This document shows, one piece after another, positions 7,925 through 16,425 of a DNA stretch of 50,470 nucleotides (its first letter is position 1; the number at the start of each line of letters is the position of its first letter). The translations under genes and the position numbers were made by a program. The DNA comes from an uncultured Serinicoccus sp. (GTDB taxonomy: Bacteria; Actinomycetota; Actinomycetes; Actinomycetales; Dermatophilaceae): positions 1 through 50,470 of the forward strand of contig NZ_CANKYH010000015.1 in assembly GCF_947487915.1 (NCBI RefSeq). Reading direction: 5' to 3'. Below the pieces are notes generated by a model. It was not told the DNA's origin. It worked only from the letters and a program-made list of their open reading frames with translations, and did not search any database.

Positions 7925-9570
7925 ACCGTGTCCTTGTCTCGATGGTGGGTTTTAGGAGTATTGGTCCGGCCACCCGTGGTCCCGGTGATCCGGAGCAGGA
8001 CGTCGTCGACGACGGCCTGGAGTCCGGGGTCGCTGCCCTTGGACTGGCCACCGATGCTCACTAGTGTCTGCATCGGACCATTGATGGGGTGTTCAGGGTT
8101 GATCCGTACGTAGATCCGGCGTCGCTTGATACCGAGCATCAGGGCCAGGCCGACGGTGGTGGCGATCGCGAAGCCCAGGGCTGGTATCCGGCCCGGGTCG
8201 TGCCGCACCAGTAGCCCGGCCCAGCGGATTATGCCGTCGAACTCCACGGTGGTGCCGTCGGGTAGCTCGAAGTACTCGCCCGGGCGGATCAGCATCGCGA
8301 CGGGGTTGCCCTCCTCGTCGGTGAGCTGGGTCATCTGGTCGGTGTCGATATTGAAGACCGACTGCGGGCGCCCGTCGGGGAACAGGTTTCCCTCGAATGC
8401 CGTCAGTGCCAGCACGGGGTCGACCAGGCCGGGGAAGGAGGACGTCATCCCCAGCTCGGGATCAATGCGCAGGGTCGGTAGGAAGCCGCCGACCAGACCG
8501 AGGCCGGGGTCTCGCGCGGTGACCTTGATGGCGCCCTCGCTGGCGTAGTTGTTGTCCTGTGGGAGGAAGGTGACCGCGTCGGAGTAGAGGACTTCTCCGT
8601 CGGGGTCGCGGATGGTCACGATGGGGGCGTAGCCGTTGCCGAGCAGGAAGATGGAGTCTCCGGCCACGGAGATCGGGTGGTTGACTGCGAACTCCTGCTG
8701 CTCGGGTTCCCGGCCGGGGACCTCGACGGTGGCCAACCCGTCGAACCTGCGGGGTTGGCCGAACTGGGCGCCTTCGGCCTGACTCTCGAAGGCTACGTCG
8801 AGTTTGTTGAGCTCCACGGTGAACGTGGGAATGTCCCCCTCACCGGCCAGCGGGCTGAAGTTGAGCGTGTCGAAGGTGCCGGCAGTGGCCGTCCACGACT
8901 GCCCCTCCTGGATGATGATCTCCCCGCGCCAGCCGAACAGGTTACCGGCGGCGAAGGCGACGATCACACCCAGCAGAGCCAGATGGAAGAGCAGGTTTCC
9001 GGTCTCCTTCAGGTACCCCTTCTCGCCAGTGACCCAGAGATCGCCGTCTTCGGCCTCGCGCAGCCGGTAGCCCTTCGCCTTCAGCGACTGCCGGGCTGCG
9101 GCCAGTACCTCGGGTGCCTCGGCGGTGAGGGTTCCGTCGGCGCGGGCGTGCAGCCTGGCCAGGCGCCGGGGTGCCGGCGGCGGCTGGGCTCGGATCGAAC
9201 GCCAGTGTTGGCGCATCCGCGGGATGATGCAACCGACCAGGCTGATCACCAGCAGCAGATAGATCGAGGCGAACCACGGGGAGGAGAACACATCGAAGAG
9301 GAACAACCGGTCCAGCCAGGGCGCCAGGTCGGGGTTGTTCTCGAAGAAGGTGCGCACCTGCACCGGGTCCACGGAACGTTGCGGGAAGATTGAGCCGGGG
9401 AAGGACGCGGCCGCCAGCAGCAGAAGCAGGTAGATGGCGGTGCGCATGCTGGTCAGCTGCCGCCAGGCCCAACGTGCCCAGCCCAGTGCGCCGAGCCGGG
9501 GGCCGCCCAAGGTGGTGCGGTCCTTGGGATAGGACGGCTCGATCCGTTCCGGTGTTCGCGTGCTGGCCAT
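7921..9570 (-). CDS. resB: Cytochrome c biogenesis protein ResB (Ccs1)
   Basis: This 549-residue protein partners CcsB in haem delivery and ligation to cytochrome c. N-terminal membrane segments (LTSMRTAIYLLLLLAAASF near residue 40 and a second near 105) are followed by NLLFHLALLGVIVAFAAG. A large extracytoplasmic domain with beta-rich sequence comes next, then a last membrane segment near residue 475. The length is normal for actinobacterial ResB. ATG 9570 lies one base after the ccdA stop. The order ccdA-resB-ccsB is the usual actinobacterial arrangement, so the assignment is firm. It may be a second copy besides a chromosomal set, which cannot be judged from this window. Confidence 0.93.
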   Translation of the reverse strand: MASTRTPERIEPSYPKDRTTLGGPRLGALGWARWAWRQLTSMRTAIYLLLLLAAASFPGSIFPQRSVDPVQVRTFFENNPDLAPWLDRLFLFDVFSSPWFASIYLLLVISLVGCIIPRMRQHWRSIRAQPPPAPRRLARLHARADGTLTAEAPEVLAAARQSLKAKGYRLREAEDGDLWVTGEKGYLKETGNLLFHLALLGVIVAFAAGNLFGWRGEIIIQEGQSWTATAGTFDTLNFSPLAGEGDIPTFTVELNKLDVAFESQAEGAQFGQPRRFDGLATVEVPGREPEQQEFAVNHPISVAGDSIFLLGNGYAPIVTIRDPDGEVLYSDAVTFLPQDNNYASEGAIKVTARDPGLGLVGGFLPTLRIDPELGMTSSFPGLVDPVLALTAFEGNLFPDGRPQSVFNIDTDQMTQLTDEEGNPVAMLIRPGEYFELPDGTTVEFDGIIRWAGLLVRHDPGRIPALGFAIATTVGLALMLGIKRRRIYVRINPEHPINGPMQTLVSIGGQSKGSDPGLQAVVDDVLLRITGTTGGRTNTPKTHHRDKDTV

Positions 9571-9571
9571 G

Positions 9572-10318
9572 TCAGATCACCGTGGTGAAGTTGCTGGTCA
9601 GTCGGGTCTGGACCCACGCCATGGCCTCGGCCCAGATGCCGGCGATCATGAGCAGGCCGAGGAGGACGAGCAGCCCGCCGCCGACGCGCTGCACGAGCAG
9701 GTAGTGGTCGCGCAGCCAGCGCGAGGCGCGGCTGGCCCAGCCCAGCCCGGCGGCGGCGAGCACGAACGGCACCCCCAGTCCCAGGCTGTATGCGGTGCCC
9801 AGCACCAGGGCGCGGCCCACCTGGTCGTCCCCCGGGAGGATCGAGGTGCCGAGCGTCTGGATCGCGGCGAGCGCCGGTCCGGTGCAGGCGCTGAATCCCA
9901 GGCCAAAGGCGACCCCGAGCAGCGGAGCCCCGGCGATCCCGGCGGCCGGTCGCCATCGCACCGAAACTGATGCTGTCGGCTGCAGCAGCATGACCAGGCC
10001 GAGGCCGAGGACGACCGCGCCGGACAGGCGCAGCAGCAGCCCCTGGTGCTGCGCCAGGGCCATGCCCAGGGAGGAGATGACCACGCTCATCGCCATGAAG
10101 ACGGCCGAGAAACCCATAACGAACAGCAGCGCCCCGACCGTCGGGCGCCACCGCCCCGGCGCGTGAGCGCCCGACATGGGCGACGCCATTCCCGAGAGGT
10201 AACCGACATAGCCGGGGACCAGCGGTAGCACGCACGGCGAGGCGAACGAGACGAGACCTGCCAGCGCGGCGATCGCGGCGGCCAGCAGCAGCGGCCCGCT
10301 GAGAACGACCTCGCTCAC
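9572..10318 (-). CDS. ccdA: Thiol-disulphide transporter CcdA
   Basis: A polytopic membrane protein of 248 residues with six hydrophobic segments. It carries the two reactive cysteines of the family, one in the first helix (FASPCVLPLVPGYVGYLSG) and one in the fourth (GLGFSACTGPALAAI). CcdA passes electrons from cytoplasmic thioredoxin across the membrane to extracytoplasmic thioredoxins such as the TlpA-like protein encoded just upstream, keeping apocytochrome CxxCH cysteines reduced. The GTG start at 10318 overlaps the stop of the upstream gene, and resB follows almost without gap, indicating one operon. Confidence 0.93.
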   Translation of the reverse strand: MSEVVLSGPLLLAAAIAALAGLVSFASPCVLPLVPGYVGYLSGMASPMSGAHAPGRWRPTVGALLFVMGFSAVFMAMSVVISSLGMALAQHQGLLLRLSGAVVLGLGLVMLLQPTASVSVRWRPAAGIAGAPLLGVAFGLGFSACTGPALAAIQTLGTSILPGDDQVGRALVLGTAYSLGLGVPFVLAAAGLGWASRASRWLRDHYLLVQRVGGGLLVLLGLLMIAGIWAEAMAWVQTRLTSNFTTVI

Positions 10319-10911
10319 CGGGCGGACTCACTCTTCAGCACGTCCTCGACCAGGCCGCGCAGCGTCGACGCCTCCACGGGTCCGCTGACCCGGGCGGCGA
10401 GGCGCCCCTGTCCGTCGAGGACCATCGTGGTCGGCGTCGCGACGGCCAGCCCCTGCAGCTGGGCGCGGGTGCGCCCGCCGTCGTCCTGGAGCGAGGGGTA
10501 GGACACGTCGTACTTCTGCTGGAAGGCCAGGGCGCTGGGTACCGAGTCACGGCTGTTGACCCCGATGAACTGCACCGGCTCACCCGCCTCGGCGAACTCG
10601 GTGGCCACCTCCTCCAGGTCCGGCGCCTCCTCCACGCACGGCCCGCACCACGACCCCCACACGTTGACCACCACGACCTCGCCCAGGTGGTCCTGCGAGG
10701 ACCACGCCTCGTCTTCCAGGGTCGTCCCCTCCAGGGTGATGACGGTCTCGCGCTCCTCCGGCGCCAGCACCTGGATGGTGCCGTCACCGGCGACGTATCC
10801 CTTCTGGTCGCCCTGACGCATCTGGTCGTTGATCGTCGAGCCCTCGCCACCGCAGCCGGCCAGGACCACTGCTACGGCCGCGAGCAGGGCCAGGAGGTGC
10901 CCGCGGGTCAC
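10315..10911 (-). CDS. TlpA/ResA-like thioredoxin lipoprotein
   Basis: This extracytoplasmic thiol-disulphide oxidoreductase is probably lipid-anchored. A lipobox, VAVVLAGCGG, follows a hydrophobic stretch, and the thioredoxin active site is VWGSWCGPCVEE, with the cis-Pro loop VATPTTMVLDG. The frame is open to 11097, but the upstream 60 codons are basic and unlike a domain; GTG 10911 places a normal signal peptide (VTRGHLLALLAA) at the start. Family members reduce haem-binding cysteines of apocytochrome c using electrons from CcdA. As a predicted lipoprotein it would itself need LspA, which is encoded divergently next door. The start remains uncertain because no clear ribosome binding site precedes 10911. 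Confidence 0.85.
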   Translation of the reverse strand: MTRGHLLALLAAVAVVLAGCGGEGSTINDQMRQGDQKGYVAGDGTIQVLAPEERETVITLEGTTLEDEAWSSQDHLGEVVVVNVWGSWCGPCVEEAPDLEEVATEFAEAGEPVQFIGVNSRDSVPSALAFQQKYDVSYPSLQDDGGRTRAQLQGLAVATPTTMVLDGQGRLAARVSGPVEASTLRGLVEDVLKSESAR

Positions 10912-11187
10912 CGGAGCAGCCCGTCGAAGTCGCCGTGTGCCCCGTTTGCGAGCATGCCTCGCGAGCGCACGACCGAGATCGTCTGTCGGCGAGGCCGTCG
11001 ACCGCTGGCCGGCTCGAGGGGGTCGGGGCGTCCTGCTCGTCCACCGCCTCGCTCCACCCGGGGTCGCCCTATGGTGCCCATGCCGCTTACCTTCCATCCG
11101 CTACCACTCTGCCTGCCGAACGCGATGGTTGAGGGTCGCCACGGTGGTGACGAGCCGGCCACACGGCCGCCCGTGCGACTCTACCCT

Positions 11188-11216
11188 TTGCTGACAGCAG
11201 CGTCACTCGCTACCAT
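11188..11216 (+). promoter_or_regulatory. Predicted promoter for lspA, leaderless
   Basis: TTGCTG (11188-11193) and TACCAT (11211-11216) are separated by 17 bases, and the expected transcription start falls on the ATG at 11223. Leaderless transcripts are common in actinobacteria. This is a visual match to sigma-70-type consensus only. Confidence 0.5.
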
Positions 11217-11222
11217 CGCCGC

Positions 11223-11894
11223 ATGTCGATTCTAACCCCGCCCGGTGGGTCCCAGCCTGACCCGCCAGGAGCTGGGGGCAACCAGAGGCGCTCCAACCGC
11301 CTTGCGGCGCGTGGCCCTCGAGCAGCAGGCGTGTCCGGTTCTGCCCCGGCCGATCCCCGCCAGCGGGTGTCAACGACCCCTGGTGGGCGTCGTGTGGGAT
11401 GGACAGCAGCGTCCGTGACGAAACTGGCACCGCGTCGCGCCGTCCTGGTGGCCGGTGCCGCGGCGGTGGCGGTGACGGACCTGTTGGTCAAGGCGTGGGC
11501 TGAGAGCGCGCTGGAGGCGGGGCTGGCCCTGGGTCCGGTCGACCTCGTGCTGAGTCACAACCCGGGGGTGGCGTTCTCCCTCGGCGCTGACGCGCCGGCC
11601 GCACTGGTCGTCGCGCTCACCGGCCTGGTCATCGTCGCGATCGCCGTCGTGGCCTGGCGGGCCGCTCCGACGTGGGACTGTTGGCGGCTCGCCGCAGTGA
11701 CGGCGATTCTTGGTGGTGGGTGCGGCAACTGGATCGATCGCTCCCTTGACGGTGTGGTGACCGACTATCTGCACAGCGGGTGGTGGCCCACGTTCAACCT
11801 GGCTGACACCGCGATCGTCACCGGGGTCGTCTTGCTGGCGCTGCTCGAGCTGCGCTCACCACGGCAGCCGGCCGGGACCGACACCAGTGGCTGA
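11223..11894 (+). CDS. lspA: Lipoprotein signal peptidase LspA
   Basis: The aspartic membrane protease that removes prolipoprotein signal peptides. Four hydrophobic segments are visible. The family motifs are present: DLLVKAWAE (helix 1), SHNPGVAFSLG, GGGCGNWIDRSLDG with the first catalytic Asp, and FNLADTAIVTG with the second. The frame from ATG 11223 gives 223 residues, with a Pro/Gly/Arg-rich N-terminal extension of about 60 residues not typical of the family. GTG 11415 would give a standard core of about 159. A promoter placing the transcript start on 11223 favours the long form. Together with lnt at 17329 it forms a lipoprotein-processing pair within a metal cassette. Confidence 0.92.
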   Translation: MSILTPPGGSQPDPPGAGGNQRRSNRLAARGPRAAGVSGSAPADPRQRVSTTPGGRRVGWTAASVTKLAPRRAVLVAGAAAVAVTDLLVKAWAESALEAGLALGPVDLVLSHNPGVAFSLGADAPAALVVALTGLVIVAIAVVAWRAAPTWDCWRLAAVTAILGGGCGNWIDRSLDGVVTDYLHSGWWPTFNLADTAIVTGVVLLALLELRSPRQPAGTDTSG

Positions 11895-11949
11895 CCGCGT
11901 GGCCACGTCGCCCGCCTGACCCACCACACACGACCGAAGGCATCACCCT

Positions 11950-12540
11950 GTGCTCACCTCAGTCCTGCAGGCCTTCGGGCTGTTCATGGCCACCAACATC
12001 GACGACATCATCGTGCTGTCACTCTTCTTCGCCCGGGGCGCCGGCTTGCGCGGCACGACCAGGAAGATCGTCGTGGGTCAGTACCTGGGCTTCGGCGGCA
12101 TACTCGTCGCCTCGGTACTGGTCTCCCTGGGCGCGGTGACCTTCCTGCCCGAGTCGGCGATCGCCTACTTCGGGCTCATCCCGTTGCTGCTCGGCCTGCT
12201 GACCGCATGGAAGGTCTGGCGCGGCGACGGAGACGATGACGACCGGGTCGCGGACAAGACGATCAGCGCCCTGACGGTCGCCGGTGTCACCTTCGCCAAC
12301 GGCGGTGACAACATCGGCGTCTACGTCCCCGTCTTCGTCACCGTCGGCGCCGGCGCGGTCGTGGCCTACTGCGTCGTCTTCCTCGTCCTCGTCATGGTGC
12401 TTGTCCTGCTCGCCAAGTTCGTCGCCACCCGTAGGCCCATCGCAGAGGTCCTGGAACGCTGGGAGCACGTCCTGTTCCCTCTGGTCCTGATCGGACTCGG
12501 CGTGGCGATCCTCGTCGAAGGTGGCGCCTTCGGCCTGTAG
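11950..12540 (+). CDS. cadD: Cadmium resistance transporter, CadD family
   Basis: A membrane protein of 196 residues with about five to six helices. The conserved helix-1 region ATNIDDIIVLSLFFARG and the mid-protein FANGGDNIGVYVPVF, with paired acidic and Asn residues in membrane segments, match the CadD/LysE-superfamily pattern. The family confers low-level Cd(II) resistance, probably by export. An acidic loop (GDGDDDDRV) lies between the halves. The GTG start is preceded by GAAGG at suitable spacing. It follows lspA by about 55 bases on the same strand and is probably co-transcribed with it. Confidence 0.88.
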   Translation: MLTSVLQAFGLFMATNIDDIIVLSLFFARGAGLRGTTRKIVVGQYLGFGGILVASVLVSLGAVTFLPESAIAYFGLIPLLLGLLTAWKVWRGDGDDDDRVADKTISALTVAGVTFANGGDNIGVYVPVFVTVGAGAVVAYCVVFLVLVMVLVLLAKFVATRRPIAEVLERWEHVLFPLVLIGLGVAILVEGGAFGL

Positions 12541-12692
12541 GTAGGGGCGCATCGGTCCCTGCCCTGTCCGAATGGCGATTGTCGCACCGGGCCAGAGTCT
12601 TCTCAGGGTCTGGCTCTACGATCCGCGTCGGGACTTCCCGCATCCTCGGCCAGACTGGCCGATCGTCCGTGTCGCCTGATGAAGGAGTGCCC

Positions 12693-13352
12693 GTGCGGCG
12701 CAACGTGATCCTGTCCCTCCTGCTGATCGCCGTCTTCGTTGCGGTGGTGGCCGTCGCCGTTGGCGTGACCCGCCCGCCGTCCGGCACCGGTGTCGCGGAC
12801 TCGGCGCGAACGAGCTCGGCCGTGCCGGTCGTGAGGGAGGACAGCCACGTGCTCTCCGACGCCGGTGAGGGCGCGCCGGTGCTGGTGGAGTTCCTGGACT
12901 TCGAGTGCGAGGCGTGCCTGGCGGCCTACCCGCTGGTGGAGCAGATCCGCGAGGAGTACGCCGGGGAGCTGACGTTCGTGGTCCGGTACTTCCCGATCCC
13001 CAGCCACGCCAACGCGATGAACGCGGCGGTGGCGGTCGAGGCGGCGGCCCAGCAGGGCCGGTTCGAGGACATGTACACGCGGATGTACCAGACGCAGAGC
13101 GAATGGGGCGAGCAGCAGGACTCCAAGGCGCCGCTGTTCCGGCAGTTCGCCCAGGACCTCGGGCTGGACATGGCCGCCTACGACGCCGCCGTCGCCGACC
13201 CCGCCACCCAGCAGCGCGTGGAGCAGGACCGGCAGGACGGCATGGCACTGGGTGTCCAGGGAACCCCGACCTTCTTCCTGGACGGTGAGCTGCTGCAGCC
13301 CACCTCCGAGGGCGACTTCCGCGCCCAGATCGATGCAGCCGTCAACCGCTGA
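12693..13352 (+). CDS. DsbA-family thioredoxin-like protein, membrane-anchored
   Basis: An extracytoplasmic disulphide oxidoreductase of 219 residues. One N-terminal hydrophobic segment (VILSLLLIAVFVAVVAVAV) serves as anchor or signal. The fold's FLDFECEACLAAYP carries the active site C-E-A-C, and GVQGTPTFFLDG holds the cis-Pro loop. GTG 12693 is preferred because GAAGGAG lies seven bases upstream; the frame is open to 12579 but adds only unstructured residues. It pairs with the VKOR-type membrane oxidase that overlaps its 3' end. Such DsbA-VKOR pairs form disulphides in exported actinobacterial proteins. Soft-metal binding by its cysteines is possible but not shown. Confidence 0.88.
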   Translation: MRRNVILSLLLIAVFVAVVAVAVGVTRPPSGTGVADSARTSSAVPVVREDSHVLSDAGEGAPVLVEFLDFECEACLAAYPLVEQIREEYAGELTFVVRYFPIPSHANAMNAAVAVEAAAQQGRFEDMYTRMYQTQSEWGEQQDSKAPLFRQFAQDLGLDMAAYDAAVADPATQQRVEQDRQDGMALGVQGTPTFFLDGELLQPTSEGDFRAQIDAAVNR

Positions 13353-13950
13353 GCCCGCCGCGCTCACCGCTCCTTCCCAGGAGCCCGGCGCGCCGGTCGG
13401 GAGGGCCGTGGGGTGGGTCCTGCTCGTGTGCGGCTGGGTCGGTCTGTCGGCGGCGTTCGTGCTGCTGGTGGAGAAGATCCGGCTGGTCGCCGACCCGAGC
13501 TACGTGCCCAGCTGCAGCATCAGCCCGCTGCTGAGCTGCGGGTCGGTGATGAGCACCCCCCAGGCGGAGCTGTTCGGGTTCCCCAACCCGATCCTGGGCG
13601 TGGCCGGCTTCGCCGCCCTGGTCACCGTCGCCGTCACGATCATCAGCGGCGCCCGGCTGCCGTCCTGGTACTGGATCGGCCTGACCGCGGGTACGGCGCT
13701 GGGCACGGTGTTCGTGCACTGGCTCATCTTCCAGAGCGTCCACCGCATCGGTGCGCTGTGCCCGTACTGCATGGTGGTCTGGGTCGTCACCGTGGCCGCG
13801 TTCGTCGCGGTACTGGCCCGGTGGTCCCGCGCCGGGGCGCTTCCACGGTGGGTCGGAGACTACGCCGTCACGATCGTCACGACATGGTGCCTGGTGGTCG
13901 CGGCTCTGATCGCCGTCCGGTTCTGGGACTACTGGATCACCCTCGCCTAG
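13333..13950 (+). CDS. Vitamin K epoxide reductase (VKOR) family protein
   Basis: This integral membrane protein of 205 residues re-oxidises DsbA-like proteins, passing electrons to quinone. The loop cysteines are seen in YVPSCSISPLLSCGSV, the conserved Ser/substrate region in FGFPNPILGVAGF, and the active-site pair in RIGALCPYCMVVW, in the membrane near residue 147. Five helices are visible. ATG 13333 overlaps the DsbA-like gene by 20 bases, consistent with coupled expression. Confidence 0.9.
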   Translation: MQPSTAEPAALTAPSQEPGAPVGRAVGWVLLVCGWVGLSAAFVLLVEKIRLVADPSYVPSCSISPLLSCGSVMSTPQAELFGFPNPILGVAGFAALVTVAVTIISGARLPSWYWIGLTAGTALGTVFVHWLIFQSVHRIGALCPYCMVVWVVTVAAFVAVLARWSRAGALPRWVGDYAVTIVTTWCLVVAALIAVRFWDYWITLA

Positions 13951-13980
13951 GACGCTTGCCGCGGCTCAGGCGCCGGGACG

Positions 13981-13999
13981 GCCGGCATCCGGCTATGAT
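13981..13999 (+). promoter_or_regulatory. Predicted -10 and dyad upstream of cmtR
   Basis: TATGAT (13994-13999) sits seven bases before the cmtR ATG, so the transcript may be leaderless. Directly before it, GCCGG-CAT-CCGGC (13981-13993) forms a short dyad that could be the operator. No good -35 hexamer is seen at 16-18 bases. Confidence 0.45.
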
Positions 14000-14005
14000 C
14001 GGCGC

Positions 14006-14434
14006 ATGACGATGACATCACAGAGCGCACCCGCGCCAGGCGACGGCACCCGAGCTGAAGGGCTCGACGTGGCGGCCGCGCTGTTCCACGGTCTGTCAGA
14101 CCGGTCACGGTTGGCGATCCTGCAGCACCTGACGCTGGGGGAGCACAAGGTGCGCGACCTCACGGAGCACCTGGGGCTGGCGCAGTCCACGGTCAGTGCG
14201 CACCTGGCCTGCCTGCGAGACTGCGGCCTGGTGGTCTCGCGCCCGGAGGGCCGGGCCTCGATGTTCTCGCTGACCAGTGCTCCGGAGCTGCTGGACGTGC
14301 TGGACGCGGCGGAGCGCCTGCTCGCGACGTCGGGGTATGCGGTCGCGCTGTGCCCGAACTACGGCGCGGGGACCGCGGGGAACCCGGCCCCCGAGCAGCT
14401 GCGCCCCCACGCCGGGCAGGAGGCGGGGGCGTGA
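14006..14434 (+). CDS. cmtR: ArsR/SmtB-family Cd(II)/Pb(II) sensor, CmtR type
   Basis: A winged-helix repressor of 142 residues. The core runs from LFHGLSDRSRLAILQ through LAQSTVSAHLACLRDCGLV, the recognition helix. C69 and C73 lie in that helix and C116 lies in AVALCPNYG; this matches the Cys57/Cys61/Cys102 metal site described for Mycobacterium tuberculosis CmtR, which releases DNA on binding Cd(II) or Pb(II). The start is ATG 14006, probably leaderless. The stop overlaps the GTG of the metal ATPase, so the regulator and exporter are coupled and the likely target is its own promoter. Confidence 0.9.
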   Translation: MTMTSQSAPAPGDGTRAEGLDVAAALFHGLSDRSRLAILQHLTLGEHKVRDLTEHLGLAQSTVSAHLACLRDCGLVVSRPEGRASMFSLTSAPELLDVLDAAERLLATSGYAVALCPNYGAGTAGNPAPEQLRPHAGQEAGA

Positions 14435-16425
14435 GCGGGCCGCAGACGCCGCAGCGGGAGGTGGCGGTGGACGCGTGCGGATGCGAGGCTCCCGTCGCCC
14501 CACCAGCTCGAGCAGGAGAGGTCGAGGAGCCGGCGACCCGGCTGTGGCAGGTGCGGGAGGTGCAGCTGGGTCTGGCCTCCGGTGCGCTGCTGCTGGCCGG
14601 GTTCCTCGCCGGGCTCGGGGGATGGGAGACCGTCGAGCTTGTGCTCGCCGCGGCGGCGCTGCTCGTGGGTGGCTCCACGTTCGTGCCGGGTGCGCTGCGC
14701 CGTCTGGCGCGCGGCAAGCTCGGCGTGGGTCTGCTGATGACGATCGGCGCGGTCGGGGCGACCCTGCTGGGGCAGGTCGAGGAGGCTGCTGCGCTGGCGT
14801 TCCTGTTCTCCCTGAGCGAGGGCCTGGAGGAGTACTCCCTGGCCCGCACCCGGCACGGCCTGCGGGCGCTGTTGGACCTGGTGCCCAAGGAGGCGAGCGT
14901 GCTCCGCGACGGCCGGGAGCTCGTGGTGGACCCGGCACAGCTGGTCATCGGCGACGTGATGGTGGTGCGGCCCGGGGAGCGGCTGGCGACCGACGGGACC
15001 GTGCGGACCGGTCGAAGCGCCCTGGACACCTCGGCCATCACGGGTGAATCCATGCCGGTGGAGACCGGGCCGGGCAAGGACGTCTTCGCCGGGTCGATCA
15101 ACGGCACCGGCGCCCTGGAGGTGGAGGTCACCTCCACCGCGCAGGACAACTCGCTGGCCCGGATCGTGCACGTCGTGGAGGCCGAGCAGTCCCGCCGCGG
15201 CGCCACCCAGCGACTGGCCGACCGGATCGCCCGCCCGCTGGTGCCGGGCATCCTGGTCGCCGCAGGCCTGACGGCCCTTCTCGGCGCGCTCCTGGGCGAC
15301 CCGTCGGTGTGGGTGCACCGGGCCCTGGTGATGGTCGTCGCCGCCTCTCCCTGCGCGCTGGCGATCTCGGTGCCGGTCACCAGCGTCGCCTCGATCGGGG
15401 CCGCCAGCCGCCGCGGGATCCTGGTCAAGGGTGGCGCCGCCATGGAGACCTTGGGCAGGGTGCGCACCGTCGCCCTGGACAAGACCGGCACCCTGACCCG
15501 CAACCGGCCGGCCGTGGTCGACGTCGCCACCAGCGCCGGGACCGACCGGGAGCAGGTGCTGGCCTGGGCGGCCGCGCTGGAGGCCCGCAGCGAGCACCCG
15601 CTCGCCGCAGCGATCCTGGCCGCCGCCGACCGGGCGCCTGCCGCGCAGGACGTCGACGCGGTGGTCGGCGCCGGGCTGGTCGGGACCGTGGACGGTGCCC
15701 GGGTCCGGCTGGGCAAGCCCGACTGGGTCGACCCGGGCACCCTGTCCGGGGACGTCATCAGTATGCAGCGGGCGGGGGCGACCGCGGTCGTGGTCGAGGT
15801 CAACGGTCAACCGGTCGGCGCGATCGCCGTCCGGGACGAGCTGCGGCCGGAGGCGGCCGAGGTCATCGCCCGCTTCCGCGACCACGGCTATACCGTGGCC
15901 ATGCTCACCGGCGACAACCACGTCACGGCCGCTGCCCTGGCGGACCAGGCCGGGATCGAGCAGGTGCACGCCGACCTGCGCCCGGAGGACAAGTCGAAAG
16001 TGGTCACCGGGTTGCGCGGCCGCGGCGCGATCGCGATGGTCGGCGACGGCGTCAACGACGCACCAGCGCTGGCGACCGCGGACGTCGGCGTGGCGATGGG
16101 CGCCATGGGCACCGACGTGGCGATCGAGACCGCCGACGTGGCCCTAATGGGCGATGACCTGCGGCTGCTGCCGTTCGCGTTCGACCACGCCCGCCGCACC
16201 CGGACGATCATGCTGCAGAACGTCGTGCTGTCCCTGGTCCTGATCGCGGTCCTCATCCCGTTGGCCCTGTTCGGTGTGCTTGGCCTGGCAGCCGTGGTGC
16301 TGGTCCACGAGCTGGCCGAGGTCCTGGTCATCGCCAACGGCGTCCGCGCCGGACGCACCCGGCAGCTGCCCACCCTGACCGCCTCCCCGGCGGATCCCGC
16401 CCGTCTGGAAGGAGCGACTGCATGA
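14431..16425 (+). CDS. Heavy-metal P-type ATPase, P1B-4-like
   Basis: A metal-exporting ATPase of 664 residues. GTG 14431 overlaps the cmtR stop. The actuator motif is TGESMP, the membrane metal motif is SPC (residues 306-308) rather than CPC, phosphorylation is at Asp350 in DKTGT, and the nucleotide-binding and hinge motifs are SEHPL and MVGDGVNDAPAL. The last helices hold HELAEVLV (His626). SPC plus HE in the final helix is the pattern of P1B-4 pumps (Co, Zn, Cd, Ni or Fe in different members). There is no N-terminal HMA domain, only a short Cys-containing stretch (DACGCEAP). Regulation by CmtR points to Cd/Pb/Zn, which is inference. Confidence 0.92.
   Translation: MSGPQTPQREVAVDACGCEAPVAPPARAGEVEEPATRLWQVREVQLGLASGALLLAGFLAGLGGWETVELVLAAAALLVGGSTFVPGALRRLARGKLGVGLLMTIGAVGATLLGQVEEAAALAFLFSLSEGLEEYSLARTRHGLRALLDLVPKEASVLRDGRELVVDPAQLVIGDVMVVRPGERLATDGTVRTGRSALDTSAITGESMPVETGPGKDVFAGSINGTGALEVEVTSTAQDNSLARIVHVVEAEQSRRGATQRLADRIARPLVPGILVAAGLTALLGALLGDPSVWVHRALVMVVAASPCALAISVPVTSVASIGAASRRGILVKGGAAMETLGRVRTVALDKTGTLTRNRPAVVDVATSAGTDREQVLAWAAALEARSEHPLAAAILAAADRAPAAQDVDAVVGAGLVGTVDGARVRLGKPDWVDPGTLSGDVISMQRAGATAVVVEVNGQPVGAIAVRDELRPEAAEVIARFRDHGYTVAMLTGDNHVTAAALADQAGIEQVHADLRPEDKSKVVTGLRGRGAIAMVGDGVNDAPALATADVGVAMGAMGTDVAIETADVALMGDDLRLLPFAFDHARRTRTIMLQNVVLSLVLIAVLIPLALFGVLGLAAVVLVHELAEVLVIANGVRAGRTRQLPTLTASPADPARLEGATA

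Noticed and set aside
7328..8113. 261-codon plus-strand frame over ccsB/resB
   Set aside because: Shadow of clearly recognised cytochrome c maturation genes.
10908..11162. Possible extra gene upstream of the TlpA-like protein on the minus strand
   Set aside because: Basic low-complexity frame without a ribosome binding site; more likely leader sequence.
14193..15969. Two 536-codon minus-strand frames across the metal ATPase
   Set aside because: Composition is low-complexity (Ser/Arg/Pro or Gly/His/Asp) and the plus strand has all P-type ATPase motifs.
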